Shown here one piece after another: positions 28,213 to 37,009 of a stretch of 64,000 nt of DNA; position 1 is the stretch's first letter, and every line of letters starts with the position of its first letter. The notes under the pieces are model-generated. The model saw only the letters and a program-made list of their open reading frames with translations. It was not told the DNA's origin and made no database searches. This DNA comes from Marinoscillum pacificum (GTDB lineage: Bacteria; Bacteroidota; Bacteroidia; Cytophagales; Cyclobacteriaceae), in assembly GCF_024714495.1 (NCBI RefSeq), contig NZ_JAMZMJ010000010.1, positions 62,001 to 126,000 on the forward strand, written 5' to 3'. The translations under genes and the position numbers were made by a program.

Positions 28213-30051
28213 ATGTGTGGAATAGTAGGATACATCGGGCATAAGCCCGCATTTCCTATACTCATTAAAGGTCTAAAACGATTAGAGTACCGAGGATATG
28301 ACAGTGCAGGCGTAGCACTAATTGAATCTAGCGACCTTGATATTTTTAAAAAGAAAGGAAAAGTTTCTGAATTAGAAAAATTCACTGAAACGAACTCCTT
28401 TAAGGGAACAATCGGAATCGGGCATACGCGTTGGGCAACTCATGGAGAGCCCAACGACCGAAATGCTCACCCTCACTACAGCCATGATCAAAAATTGGCC
28501 ATTATTCATAATGGGATTATTGAGAATTATGGCGCCTTGAAGACTGAACTTACCGAAAAGGGCTATGAGTTTAGAAGTGACACAGACACGGAGGTTTTCA
28601 TCACATTCATTGAAGACATCAAAAAGTCACTTGATCTGAACCTGGAGGATGCAGTTCGAGTAGCACTTACCAAAGTGGTTGGAGCTTATGCCATCGTAAT
28701 CATGTCTGTTGAAGAACCAGACAAATTGATTGCCGCCAGAAAAGGTAGTCCAATGGTCATTGGTCTTGGACAAGGTGAGTATTACATCGCTTCAGATGCC
28801 ACTCCAATTGTTGAATATACCAATGAGGTTGTTTATTTAAATGATGAGCAAATAGCAATCATTTCCAGAGAGAACCTGGAAATAGTTGACACCAAGGATG
28901 TGCCTCAAGAAGCAGAAATCCACAAACTAGACCTGAAACTTGAAGCAATCGAAAAAAGTGGTTATGATCACTTCATGCTGAAAGAAATCATGGAGCAGCC
29001 AAATTCCATTGCTGACTGCATGCGTGGAAGATTAAATGCCAATGAAGGATTATTAACACTTGGTGGTATCCGTGAATATGCGGAAATGATCACTAATGCT
29101 AAGAAAATCACCATAGTGGCCTGTGGCACTTCATGGCATGCCGGATTGGTTGCTGAATATATCTTTGAAGATCTATGTAGAATTCCTGTAGAGGTAGAAT
29201 ACGCTTCTGAATTCCGATACAGAAACCCGATCATCAATGAAGGCGATATCCTTTTTGCGATTTCTCAATCAGGAGAAACCGCAGACACACTAGCTGCCAT
29301 TGAGCTGGCTAAGTCAAAAGGTGCGTTCGTTTTTGGTGTAGTAAACACCGTTGGCTCGTCTATTTCCAGAGTTACTCATGAAGGAGCTTATCTGCATGCT
29401 GGTCCTGAGATTGGGGTTGCTTCTACAAAAGCATTCACGGCTCAGCTGACAGTTTTAACGATGATAGCCCTGAGAATTGCGTCCAAAAAAGGAACGATCT
29501 CAGACTCTAAATACAGAGAGTTGTTGGTTGACCTGGAGAACATTCCTGGAAAAGTTGCCAAAGCGCTAGAAACTGACAAAACGGTAAGAGAGATCTCTGC
29601 CCTCTTTAAGGATGCTAAGAACTTCTTGTATCTTGGCAGAGGGTATAACTTCCCTGTAGCACTAGAAGGAGCCCTGAAACTTAAAGAAATTTCCTACATC
29701 CACGCTGAAGGCTACCCTGCAGCGGAAATGAAGCACGGACCAATTGCCTTGATCGATGAGAATATGCCTGTGGTATTTATCGCCACCAGAGATAGCTCAT
29801 ATGACAAGATTGTCTCCAACATTCAAGAGGTTAAGTCCAGAAAAGGTAAAGTAATTGCTGTAGTAACGGAAGGTGATGTATTGATTCCTAAGATGGCAGA
29901 CTTCACGATAGAAGTGCCTTCTACGCATGAAGCTCTGATGCCATTAGTATCTGTGATTCCTTTACAGCTACTCTCCTATCATATCGCTGTGATGCGAGGA
30001 GCTAATGTGGATCAGCCAAGGAATCTGGCCAAATCTGTGACGGTGGAGTAA
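28213..30051 (+). CDS. glmS: glutamine-fructose-6-phosphate aminotransferase (isomerising)
   Basis: Forms glucosamine-6-phosphate, the entry step to peptidoglycan and LPS amino sugars. The 612-residue protein has the N-terminal glutaminase with catalytic Cys2 (MCGIVGYIG), RYRGYDSAG-like YRGYDSAGVAL, THGEPNDRNAHPH, and two SIS domains (ACGTSWHAGLV, AISQSGETADTLAA, SVIPLQLLSYHIA) ending in AKSVTVE. There is no sign of a glmS ribozyme in the 6-base gap upstream. It closes the cluster of glgA-like, DUF4270 and glmS. Confidence 0.97.
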   Translation: MCGIVGYIGHKPAFPILIKGLKRLEYRGYDSAGVALIESSDLDIFKKKGKVSELEKFTETNSFKGTIGIGHTRWATHGEPNDRNAHPHYSHDQKLAIIHNGIIENYGALKTELTEKGYEFRSDTDTEVFITFIEDIKKSLDLNLEDAVRVALTKVVGAYAIVIMSVEEPDKLIAARKGSPMVIGLGQGEYYIASDATPIVEYTNEVVYLNDEQIAIISRENLEIVDTKDVPQEAEIHKLDLKLEAIEKSGYDHFMLKEIMEQPNSIADCMRGRLNANEGLLTLGGIREYAEMITNAKKITIVACGTSWHAGLVAEYIFEDLCRIPVEVEYASEFRYRNPIINEGDILFAISQSGETADTLAAIELAKSKGAFVFGVVNTVGSSISRVTHEGAYLHAGPEIGVASTKAFTAQLTVLTMIALRIASKKGTISDSKYRELLVDLENIPGKVAKALETDKTVREISALFKDAKNFLYLGRGYNFPVALEGALKLKEISYIHAEGYPAAEMKHGPIALIDENMPVVFIATRDSSYDKIVSNIQEVKSRKGKVIAVVTEGDVLIPKMADFTIEVPSTHEALMPLVSVIPLQLLSYHIAVMRGANVDQPRNLAKSVTVE

Positions 30052-30064
30052 AGAACAAAACAAG

Positions 30065-30096
30065 AGGAAGCTACTTCCCATACGGAAATGCTTCCT
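30065..30096 (-). terminator. hairpin between glmS and small minus-strand gene
   Basis: Arms AGGAAGC/GCTTCCT (30065-30071 with 30090-30096), reinforced by an inner TTCC/GGAA stem. On the minus strand it covers the stop codon of the small gene at 30071 and is followed by a T-rich run, so it fits as that gene's terminator. It may also stop glmS transcripts coming from the left. Confidence 0.5.
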
Positions 30097-30250
30097 TTAG
30101 CTTGCGTTTGATGTAAGGACACTCAGATTCTTTGATAGCACGCATAATTATTCTGTGCTTTTCGGAGGGTTGACTCTTTATCTTTTTAGTCAATTCAATC
30201 AAGACCTGATCAAAATCGTTGATATCCATATCTAAAAAATGGTGCCTCAT
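30071..30250 (-). CDS. small protein with metal-box promoter, function unknown
   Basis: Product of 59 residues from ATG 30250 (GTG 30268 and ATG 30229 are alternatives): a charged, probably helical protein (MDINDFDQVLIELTKKIKSQ) with a single Cys in ESECPYIKRKLKEAF. No family recognised. Three things support a real gene: a palindromic operator with a -7 element of the same layout as those before the two TonB receptor genes lies 85 bases upstream, a terminator hairpin overlaps its stop, and it occupies an otherwise empty space. It would be the only non-transport target of that operator in the window. A chance frame remains possible. Confidence 0.4.
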   Translation of the reverse strand: MRHHFLDMDINDFDQVLIELTKKIKSQPSEKHRIIMRAIKESECPYIKRKLKEAFPYGK

Positions 30251-30301
30251 TAAACCGTGCAGCAACACGGCTTAAGAGGTCTTTATTGGTTTAATTAAAG
30301 C

Positions 30302-30327
30302 GCTATCAAGCATGTCCAATTGATAGC
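30302..30327. repeat. inverted repeat GCTATCAA...TTGATAGC
   Basis: Perfect 8-base arms (30302-30309 and 30320-30327) with a 10-base loop. It lies in the predicted leader of the small gene at 30071, 8 bases past the operator when read on the minus strand. It could be an RNA hairpin, or a weak terminator for plus-strand transcripts. Confidence 0.3.
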
Positions 30328-30334
30328 CTTATTA

Positions 30335-30361
30335 TTTAGAATCATTCTAAACTATAGCAAA
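30335..30361 (-). promoter_or_regulatory. operator palindrome TTTAGAA-TCA-TTCTAAA with -7 element
   Basis: Perfect 7-3-7 palindrome at 30335-30351. On the minus strand a TTTCTTTG element ends 6 bases before it, with a TTG about 20 bases further upstream, giving promoter then operator. The same arrangement precedes the receptor genes at 32020-34353 and 42830. The symmetry resembles boxes of DtxR/MntR-type or Fur-type metal repressors; which regulator binds is unknown. Confidence 0.5.
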
Positions 30362-30451
30362 GAAACAATATGCCAGCTAACCCTACAATACCTATTGGTA
30401 GTGAAATCCAATGGCTAGAGTTAGCTATAAACGATAAAACACAAACAAAAA

Positions 30452-30478
30452 AGGCTCTAGACACGACGTCCAAAGCCT
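30452..30478 (-). terminator. terminator of the xusA1-xusB1 operon
   Basis: On the minus strand, AGGCT-TT-GGAC and GTCT-AG-AGCCT form an interrupted stem with a five-base loop, followed by TTTTTTG. It lies 25 bases past the stop of the DUF4374 gene. The rest of 30052-30502 holds only the small gene, its promoter and hairpins. Confidence 0.65.
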
Positions 30479-30502
30479 AATAAAACAATCGAAACTTACT
30501 TT

Positions 30503-32005
30503 TTAGTACCTAAGCACTCCTATAGCCTTCACTCCCTCCGCAGTAACCCGAGACAATTCTGACGCAGAAGAAGCAGATGGATCAATGGTGTATAAATAGT
30601 GAGTGTTTTCAGATGTAGTGATTGGAACCACCAATTGATTGTTTTCCATATCTATATAAGGAGTTCCTACCAAGAACGGATCTTCTTCTAAACCAGCTGC
30701 AGAAGGAAGTCCTGTCACCCAGCTAAAAGATTCAGAAGCTACATCAACCACAGCAAATCTATCTGCATCAATCCCAAAGGTGGCATTGGCGTTAGTTCCT
30801 GGATACATGCTTAAAACGAACGTAGTACCTCCCATATAATACGCTCTAAACAAGTTGTAACCACCAGAGGCAGCTGATATATCAAAGAAGTAATCCTGAT
30901 CAAAAGAAAAGTCACCCTGATTGATTTTTAGTACTCCAGAAGGAATAGTCGTTGACTCTGCATCTGCATAATTAGTTTGACCAGAAGAAAATACGTATAG
31001 GTCTCCACTTTCTACTACTTCTAAGCCAGTTTCCCCTTGAGAGTATTTCTGTCCTGCTACAAAACCCGTTCTTCCTGAATCTTTGATCACTTGATCCACT
31101 GTAAAGTCTTCATTAAATACCACTACATAGGTGTTGTTATAATGAGCTGAAGAGAAACTACTTGAAGAAATACTTCTTGCTCCAGCAATCAACTTACCTT
31201 CGTACTCTGCGATATCAGTAAAATAAGCAACCTCACCTTCTTCCAGAAGGTCATCTGTTACCACATTGTATAAAGTAGAAGCGTCTGTCTCGGGATCTAC
31301 TTGATAGAAGTACCCTTGTTGGGCTACGTCTGGATCTCGTAATCTGTCCGAATAGGCTAAAATCAAACTGCCGTTCACTTCGCCTCTCGTTTGGATAGAC
31401 ACATCTAGACCTAACTCATTACGCTGAATCACTTCTCCATCTTCTGACAAAACATAAGAAGCAGTTGTTCCAGCATCTGCCTGATTGTATAAGAAACCGT
31501 AGACTACTTCCTGCCCATAAAATGTCCACGTTCTACTACCTGGTGACTGCACCGCTGACGATGCTGTCGCATCAAAAGTAGTCTCGGAAGAAATCCCGCC
31601 TCCCAATACCAGATAATCATTATCTCCTGAGGAAGCTGCAACCACATATTTCAGTCTTCTGTCATCGTTATCATCACTGTTTGCGACATAACCATCTGGT
31701 TGCTCGCACGCCTCTTCTATCACTTCCGGGTTTCCAAGTCCATCACCATCGTTATCTTCAAACCAGGTAAGAACCTCACAGAAAGGAACTGTATCATCAG
31801 TATCATCGCTGTTGGACACATACCCTTCAGGTTGTTCGCAAGCTTCCACGAAAGAGTCAGGATTTCCCAACCAATCGTTATCTGCATCTTCATACCATGT
31901 AAGTTCATCACATGATGGCTCATCGTCATTACAAGCAACAAATGTTGTCATCGCTGCAAACAACATCACTGCCATGACTCGTCTTATTAGAATATTAGTT
32001 TTCAT
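30503..32005 (-). CDS. XusB-like DUF4374 surface lipoprotein with two MopE-type metal-binding repeats
   Basis: Product of 500 residues. The signal peptide ends in lipobox TFVAC (Cys25). Residues about 32-71 and 76-115 are two copies of a module (LTWYEDADNDWLGNP...CEQPEGYVSNSDD and LTWFEDNDGDGLGNP...CEQPDGYVANSDD) resembling the D-x-D-x-D, C..P.GYV pattern of MopE-like putative metal-binding repeats. The remainder is a DUF4374 beta-propeller like XusB of Bacteroides thetaiotaomicron, a surface lipoprotein that captures ferric siderophores. The neighbouring paralogue at 45251 lacks the repeats. It follows the TonB receptor by 14 bases. The ligand (ferric siderophore, or another metal chelate) is inferred, not shown. 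Confidence 0.8.
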   Translation of the reverse strand: MKTNILIRRVMAVMLFAAMTTFVACNDDEPSCDELTWYEDADNDWLGNPDSFVEACEQPEGYVSNSDDTDDTVPFCEVLTWFEDNDGDGLGNPEVIEEACEQPDGYVANSDDNDDRRLKYVVAASSGDNDYLVLGGGISSETTFDATASSAVQSPGSRTWTFYGQEVVYGFLYNQADAGTTASYVLSEDGEVIQRNELGLDVSIQTRGEVNGSLILAYSDRLRDPDVAQQGYFYQVDPETDASTLYNVVTDDLLEEGEVAYFTDIAEYEGKLIAGARSISSSSFSSAHYNNTYVVVFNEDFTVDQVIKDSGRTGFVAGQKYSQGETGLEVVESGDLYVFSSGQTNYADAESTTIPSGVLKINQGDFSFDQDYFFDISAASGGYNLFRAYYMGGTTFVLSMYPGTNANATFGIDADRFAVVDVASESFSWVTGLPSAAGLEEDPFLVGTPYIDMENNQLVVPITTSENTHYLYTIDPSASSASELSRVTAEGVKAIGVLRY

Positions 32006-32019
32006 AAAATTAGATATGG

Positions 32020-34353
32020 TTATATCTGGTTAAAAAAATACCTGACTTTGATAGAAAAGCTCCTACCAGGTTTCTGTAGACTATAGTTGTCATACAGGTC
32101 AGCATCAAAAATATTTTTACAGTCTACAGCTGCATTGTATCTGCCATTTTTCCAGGTATATGTCGCGTAAATGGAATGATTCCACTGAGTAGGAACTTCT
32201 AGCCTGTTTGCCGCTTCATAGGTAGAATAATCATACAGGAACTTGCGAATGAATTGGAGGTTATATCCAAAACCCAACCGACTATCTGGCAACCATAAAT
32301 TGTGCAAAATGTAGGTCGCATCGGCATTACCAAATACGTTGGCTAGATTTGGCATAACCGCATCATAATAGGTACTCCCTTCGGTTTTGTTCACAGGATC
32401 CTGAAAGGAAAGATTAGCACCACAGGAAAACTGATCTTTAAATGAGTAGCGTATCTCCGTATCAAATCCTGTAGACTTCACCAACTGAGTATTCTCATAG
32501 GTCCCTTCTCCTTGAGAGTAATTGATATTTCTTCTGATAAAATCTGAAGTACTTCTGTGAAAGAAATTAAAATCCACATTAAGCACGTGATACCTATTGA
32601 TAGCGTAGGTATAATTTGTCCCCAGGTTTACATTTCTACTTTGCTCAGGATTCAGATCAAAATTGGCGACATAAAAGCCAAACACTTCTCCAAAAAGCTC
32701 AGCACTTTCTGGCAGTCTCGCAGTTAATTCATAATTAGCCTTTACCTGAAGGTTCTTCGTAAAAAAATATGAAGCAGCGGCGCCATAGCCATATTTCGTA
32801 CCGCTTTTAGTTACGGTTTCAAAATTACTGATGTGGGTGTTGGATAAATCCAAGTAGGTAGAAGCATAATAAGAGTAAATCTTCCCAAAAACTGATGTAC
32901 TAAAACTCTCTGTCCAATCGCTATTAAAGCTTGCTCCGAGTATATTTCTATTGTTGACACGTGGTTTCTGGTTGATGTAATCATCTACCGCCTTTTTCTC
33001 ATCACCGTGACGTGCGAAAAAATTGGAGACATTGTTTAGCGTGATTTTGTGATCCTTGCTGACGGCATAGTTCAAATTGGCATTGATGGTTCCATTATTG
33101 TTTTTGTATTCGTAATCTGAATACTGAATCTCCCCCGGAGAATTAGAGAGCTTTGACTCTCCTAACCAATTATACTCCTTGTCCGATACGTCATAATTAT
33201 TGCCTCCTCCCAAATTATAGTTTGCTGCAACACTAAAATTGAGGCCGTTTAGCAACAAATTGCTTTTAGCGAATAAAAAAGATGGCATGATGGTTTCTGA
33301 TGTCTGATATTTCTCCCCAAAAGCCAGGTTGAGATAGGCAGGATGTTGAATTTCATCATATTCCTGGCCTAAAGTGATCCCAAAAAGCAGTTGATCCACA
33401 AAGGACTTGTTGACCACCCCGATTTTTGCAATAATTGTTTCATTGTAATATACGTCATGAAAGCGTCTTACTCGCTGAAGATCCTTTGACAAAAGGTTGG
33501 TCTCAAAATCCTTAATCTTGACATCAACGAAATAGTTATTATCTGAGTAATTCTGATATGCACTTATTTGAGCTGTAAAACCACTTTTGGTAGTGACTCC
33601 AGCATTCACAAACGTCATGTGCGTGTTGAATGATCCAAAAGAATATGAAGCATCTATGTATTTACCTGGCGTTTTTTTGGTCACAATGTTTACCGCTCCA
33701 CCCAACGCATCCGAACCAAAATTGACAGGAACCACCCCTTTGTACACTTCTATACGCTCAGCCAGATTCACCGGAAGATTGTTGATTTGGAATGCAGAAC
33801 TCATGGCATCCATAGGCATCCCATCTATAAAAAACCGAACATGTCTTCCACTGAGTCCATTAATTGTGACATTTGATTGAGATCCTAACCCTCCCTCTTG
33901 CTGAATCTTCACTCCTGGTGTTCGGTCCAAAACCTGGGACAAATTAATGGAAGCATTATGGTACGGGCGGGCATCAATGGCCACCACATTAAAGCCAGAT
34001 TCCTCAATTTCTCTTACTTCAGACTTACCCAGAACCATTACCTCGTCGAGGGTTTTGGGATCTTCTTTTAGTTGAATTTGTAAATTCTCAGCTGAATAAT
34101 CAGCCAATGAAATTTCCTGACTGATAAAACCAAGCATCGAGAAAACTAAAACAGCATTTAGCTCTTGGACTTGAAGCTCGAAACGTCCTTCTCCACCTGT
34201 ATAGGTCGCATTCGTTGTGGTCTTCTCCAAAACAATTGCACCAACCACTGGCTCGCCATTGAGATCAGTGACCAACCCTATCACTTGAGTAGTCTGACCA
34301 CAAACTATGACAGCCATCAATAGAAAACATGTGAAGAGAAATGTGAATCGCAT
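32020..34353 (-). CDS. TonB-dependent receptor, XusA-like (copy 1)
   Basis: Outer-membrane transporter of 777 residues. Signal peptide (1-19), carboxypeptidase-regulatory-like domain (about 22-100, VIGLVTDLNGEPVVGAIVLEKT), plug domain (about 120-225, NVTINGLSGRHVRFFIDG and VEVYKG-like IEVYKGVVPVNFGSDALGGA), then a beta-barrel ending in the aromatic FSIKVRYFFNQI. Its closest relative in the window is the receptor at 42830, with shared plug and C-terminal KPGRSF segments. It pairs with a DUF4374 lipoprotein downstream and lies divergent to a PepSY-TM gene, matching the xusA-xusB-xusC gene set for xenosiderophore uptake. An operator palindrome lies just before the start codon. Confidence 0.9.
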   Translation of the reverse strand: MRFTFLFTCFLLMAVIVCGQTTQVIGLVTDLNGEPVVGAIVLEKTTTNATYTGGEGRFELQVQELNAVLVFSMLGFISQEISLADYSAENLQIQLKEDPKTLDEVMVLGKSEVREIEESGFNVVAIDARPYHNASINLSQVLDRTPGVKIQQEGGLGSQSNVTINGLSGRHVRFFIDGMPMDAMSSAFQINNLPVNLAERIEVYKGVVPVNFGSDALGGAVNIVTKKTPGKYIDASYSFGSFNTHMTFVNAGVTTKSGFTAQISAYQNYSDNNYFVDVKIKDFETNLLSKDLQRVRRFHDVYYNETIIAKIGVVNKSFVDQLLFGITLGQEYDEIQHPAYLNLAFGEKYQTSETIMPSFLFAKSNLLLNGLNFSVAANYNLGGGNNYDVSDKEYNWLGESKLSNSPGEIQYSDYEYKNNNGTINANLNYAVSKDHKITLNNVSNFFARHGDEKKAVDDYINQKPRVNNRNILGASFNSDWTESFSTSVFGKIYSYYASTYLDLSNTHISNFETVTKSGTKYGYGAAASYFFTKNLQVKANYELTARLPESAELFGEVFGFYVANFDLNPEQSRNVNLGTNYTYAINRYHVLNVDFNFFHRSTSDFIRRNINYSQGEGTYENTQLVKSTGFDTEIRYSFKDQFSCGANLSFQDPVNKTEGSTYYDAVMPNLANVFGNADATYILHNLWLPDSRLGFGYNLQFIRKFLYDYSTYEAANRLEVPTQWNHSIYATYTWKNGRYNAAVDCKNIFDADLYDNYSLQKPGRSFSIKVRYFFNQI

Positions 34354-34355
34354 TA

Positions 34356-34391
34356 TTTATAATCAGTCTAAATAATGTCGCGAAAGTATTC
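34356..34391 (-). promoter_or_regulatory. operator palindrome and -7 region of xusA1
   Basis: TTTATAA-TCA-GTCTAAA (34356-34372) is an imperfect 7-3-7 palindrome that starts 3 bases before the receptor start codon. On the minus strand TACTTTCG, one base off TAnnTTTG, ends 8 bases upstream of it. The layout is that of the sites at 30335 and 42795, with two arm mismatches. Confidence 0.45.
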
Positions 34392-34499
34392 AGGAAAAAA
34401 CGCTGAAAGGAGCATTTACCAGACTAAAACAGAAAAATGACTAGCTGTAGCTAGGCACGTAACTAACACTAGCGAGATGACATTCACTACTATTGGCAA

Positions 34500-34531
34500 T
34501 TGTGTCTCTGGATACCATAGACGTAGATTTG
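34500..34531 (+). promoter_or_regulatory. possible promoter of the PepSY-esterase operon
   Basis: TTG at 34500-34502 and TAGATTTG at 34524-34531 (full match to TAnnTTTG) are separated by 21 bases. The short palindrome TTTAGCGCTAAA (34541-34552) follows 9 bases later; it shares the TTTAG/CTAAA ends of the metal boxes but has a shorter centre. The remaining leader to 34693 (about 140 bases) shows nothing I can name. Confidence 0.4.
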
Positions 34532-34692
34532 CCATATATTTTTAGCGCTAAACAACTAAGTCTGAAGCTAATAGTTCCGTTTTACGCCAATCAACAAAGT
34601 CACCTCAATGTATAACAGAACTACACTTTCATACTAAGACCATCGCTAATGCTTCAGACAATACCAGAAAATCATTACTTCATCAAAACATC

Positions 34693-35913
34693 ATGAAAAA
34701 AACCAAAAACAAATCACTCTTTAATCGCCTCAATGCCTGGCTTCATTTATGGCCAAGTATTGTAGCAGGTGTAGTGGTCGTATTTGTTTGTATTACTGGT
34801 ACCATAATTGTTTACGGTGATGAAATCATGGACTTGACAGCTGGAGATGCTAAGTATGTAGCACCTGGAGACGAAAGGATTTCAGCAGAGAAGATCATGA
34901 TCAATCTAGAAGAAGCCTATCCCGGATATGCGGTATCTGAATTCGTATTTTTCAAAGACCCAACTCGCAGCATACGGTTACGAGCATTCAATAGACAGGA
35001 ACGCAGACTATCCATGATCTATATGAACCCTTACACTGGAGAAGTATTGAAAAAAGATGATACCATCTACTTTTTCTTCGTGACGGCTCATTTGCACGCA
35101 TCTTTTTTAGCTGGTGAAATTGGGCACTGGGTAGTTGCTATATCTACCATCATCTTTGTGATTAGCTGCATTACTGGCCTTATTCTCTGGTATCCTAAAA
35201 AATGGAATAAAAAGACCTTCAAAGACAGCTTTACAGTGCGGTGGAAAGCTAAATTCAAGCGGTTAAACTATGACTTGCACAACGTATATGGATTCTATTC
35301 ACTCGTAATTTCTGTAATTCTTGGAGTCACTGGCCTCATAATTTTTTTCCACGGTTTTATGGATTTGACTGTCAAGCTTACAGGAGGAGATACAGCCGAT
35401 ATTCGAGAATTATTACCGAAAATGGACACCACTAAGACGTCTTTGGACATGGTTCCTTTTGCATACCAGGTATTGGAATCCGAATACCAGGATAAAGAAG
35501 AAGTGAGTATCTGGAACTTCGATGCGCAAAAAATGGGAGTATTTGCCTTTAGATCAGGGCATGTGGGACTTAAAAGTATTGAAAATGCTGACCTTGATAT
35601 TTATGACAGGTATACCGGTGAAAAGATCCTCCTCGACGAAAAGCACCTCCAGCATGAAGCCACCGAAAACGTGATATGGCAGCTACATCTGGGACAGTGG
35701 TGGGGCCAAATAGGCAAATTATCCACTTTCCTGGCAGGAATAGTGAGCACCAGCTTACCAATTACCGGCTTTATTATCTGGTGGGGTCGACGAAAAAAGA
35801 AGAAACCTTCAACTCAAAAGTCACCTAAACCATCATCCACTTCCAACAAATCTGTGAATCGCCCTAAGATTGCGACTAAACCAACAATCAAACCCAAGTA
35901 TGTGGAACACTAA
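34693..35913 (+). CDS. PepSY-TM inner-membrane protein, likely ferric-siderophore reductase (XusC/FoxB-like)
   Basis: Product of 406 residues with four membrane spans (about 21-42, 142-166, 199-222, 343-365) and two large periplasmic PepSY-type loops (GEVLKKDDTIYFFF, YTGEKILLDEKH). His residues lie near membrane borders: His18 in LHLWPS, His133/135/145, His196 in LHNVYGFY and His332 in LHLGQWWG. In PepSY-TM reductases such as FoxB, comparable histidines bind haem and ferric siderophores are reduced. The tail is basic and Ser/Pro-rich. It is divergent from xusA1 and overlaps the esterase gene by 14 bases, which fits intracellular or periplasmic iron release. Substrate specificity is inferred. 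Confidence 0.85.
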   Translation: MKKTKNKSLFNRLNAWLHLWPSIVAGVVVVFVCITGTIIVYGDEIMDLTAGDAKYVAPGDERISAEKIMINLEEAYPGYAVSEFVFFKDPTRSIRLRAFNRQERRLSMIYMNPYTGEVLKKDDTIYFFFVTAHLHASFLAGEIGHWVVAISTIIFVISCITGLILWYPKKWNKKTFKDSFTVRWKAKFKRLNYDLHNVYGFYSLVISVILGVTGLIIFFHGFMDLTVKLTGGDTADIRELLPKMDTTKTSLDMVPFAYQVLESEYQDKEEVSIWNFDAQKMGVFAFRSGHVGLKSIENADLDIYDRYTGEKILLDEKHLQHEATENVIWQLHLGQWWGQIGKLSTFLAGIVSTSLPITGFIIWWGRRKKKKPSTQKSPKPSSTSNKSVNRPKIATKPTIKPKYVEH

Positions 35914-37009
35914 CTGGATATTCTTTTTATTCATCTTGCAGCTATTGACCAATTGTACCCCGCAAGAACAACCTGCAGAAAAGCAGGACACTGGTTCACA
36001 ACTGTTCACAATTGGCTCTAAACATAAACTCAAATCAGCCATTCTCAATGAAGAACGGGAATACTGGGTCTATTTACCTGAAGACTATTATGACACCACC
36101 TACGCACCTTATAACTACCCTGTTTTATATGTATTGGACGGAGATAGACACTTTCACTCTTTGTCTGGCATTCAAAATTTTCTGAGCAGCGGACCATACA
36201 CCTCTCTCCCCGAGATGATCATTGTAGGGATTCTCAACACGGATAGACCTAGAGACCTCACACCTACACATCACAATAGACCAGACATTGGCCCACGCCA
36301 TGCATTTCCTACAAGTGGTGGAGGCGCTAGTTTTCTTCAATTTATAGAAGAAGAGTTGATGACGGAGATCAGCTCCAATTATAGAACCAACGACTACAAG
36401 CTATTGGCAGGTCACTCTTTCGGTGGCCTGACCACCATCTATACGTTACTTTCCAAACCCGAACTTTTCAATGCCTATATAGCAATTGATCCAAGTGTAT
36501 GGTGGGATGACAACTATCTGCTAAAGAAAGCTCGAAAAGAACTCGACAGCATGGACTTATCTGGCCGAAGGTTATATCTGGCACAAGCTAATTTCATTCC
36601 TATCCCAATGGACACCACTACCGAACATGAGCGAGCTCTTTCTGCTTTTAAAAACGAGTTAAAAAAAGTAAACAATGGACTAAAGTGGCAATACAAGTTT
36701 TACACGAATGAAGATCACGGTACCATTCCTTTAATAGCTGAATATGACGGCTTACGGTTCATTTTTGAAGGCTTTCAAAGCGAAATCAAAATGGTAGCTG
36801 AGGACCCTCAGTTAATTATTGATAATTACGAACAAGTATCTGAGAACCTGGGATACCAGTTCATCCCAACGGAAAGCCTGATCGACTGGGTAGCTAATTA
36901 TAGTTTGCGTATGGGGAATAAAGACCAAGCAAAAAAGCTATTTGAGCTCAATGCAACGCTCTACCCACATAGCGAGCATGCTCAAAGTCAATTAAAAAGG
37001 ATTAACTAA
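35900..37009 (+). CDS. lipoprotein alpha/beta-hydrolase, esterase-D type (IroE/Fes-like)
   Basis: Product of 369 residues with a signal peptide and lipobox LLTNC (Cys19), followed by an esterase D fold: REYWVYLPEDYY, VLYVLDGDRHF, nucleophile motif AGHSFGG (Ser173), AIDPSVWWDD and catalytic His in NEDHGTIPL. The family includes periplasmic siderophore esterases such as IroE; the position right after a PepSY-TM reductase and near two siderophore receptors supports cleavage of ester-type siderophores. A C-terminal tetratricopeptide-like stretch follows. ATG 35900 chosen; the frame is open to 35870. Its end overlaps the convergent receptor gene by 4 bases. Confidence 0.8.
   Translation: MWNTNWIFFLFILQLLTNCTPQEQPAEKQDTGSQLFTIGSKHKLKSAILNEEREYWVYLPEDYYDTTYAPYNYPVLYVLDGDRHFHSLSGIQNFLSSGPYTSLPEMIIVGILNTDRPRDLTPTHHNRPDIGPRHAFPTSGGGASFLQFIEEELMTEISSNYRTNDYKLLAGHSFGGLTTIYTLLSKPELFNAYIAIDPSVWWDDNYLLKKARKELDSMDLSGRRLYLAQANFIPIPMDTTTEHERALSAFKNELKKVNNGLKWQYKFYTNEDHGTIPLIAEYDGLRFIFEGFQSEIKMVAEDPQLIIDNYEQVSENLGYQFIPTESLIDWVANYSLRMGNKDQAKKLFELNATLYPHSEHAQSQLKRIN

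Noticed and set aside
30370-30480. Plus-strand frame of 36 codons starting MPANPTIPIGSEIQW
   Set aside because: It runs through the terminator of the neighbouring operon and has no promoter or conserved features; the operator nearby faces the other way.
34541-34552. TTTAGCGCTAAA as a fourth metal operator
   Set aside because: The ends match, but the centre is five bases shorter than in the other three sites, which would place half-sites on opposite faces of DNA. Recorded only as part of the promoter entry.
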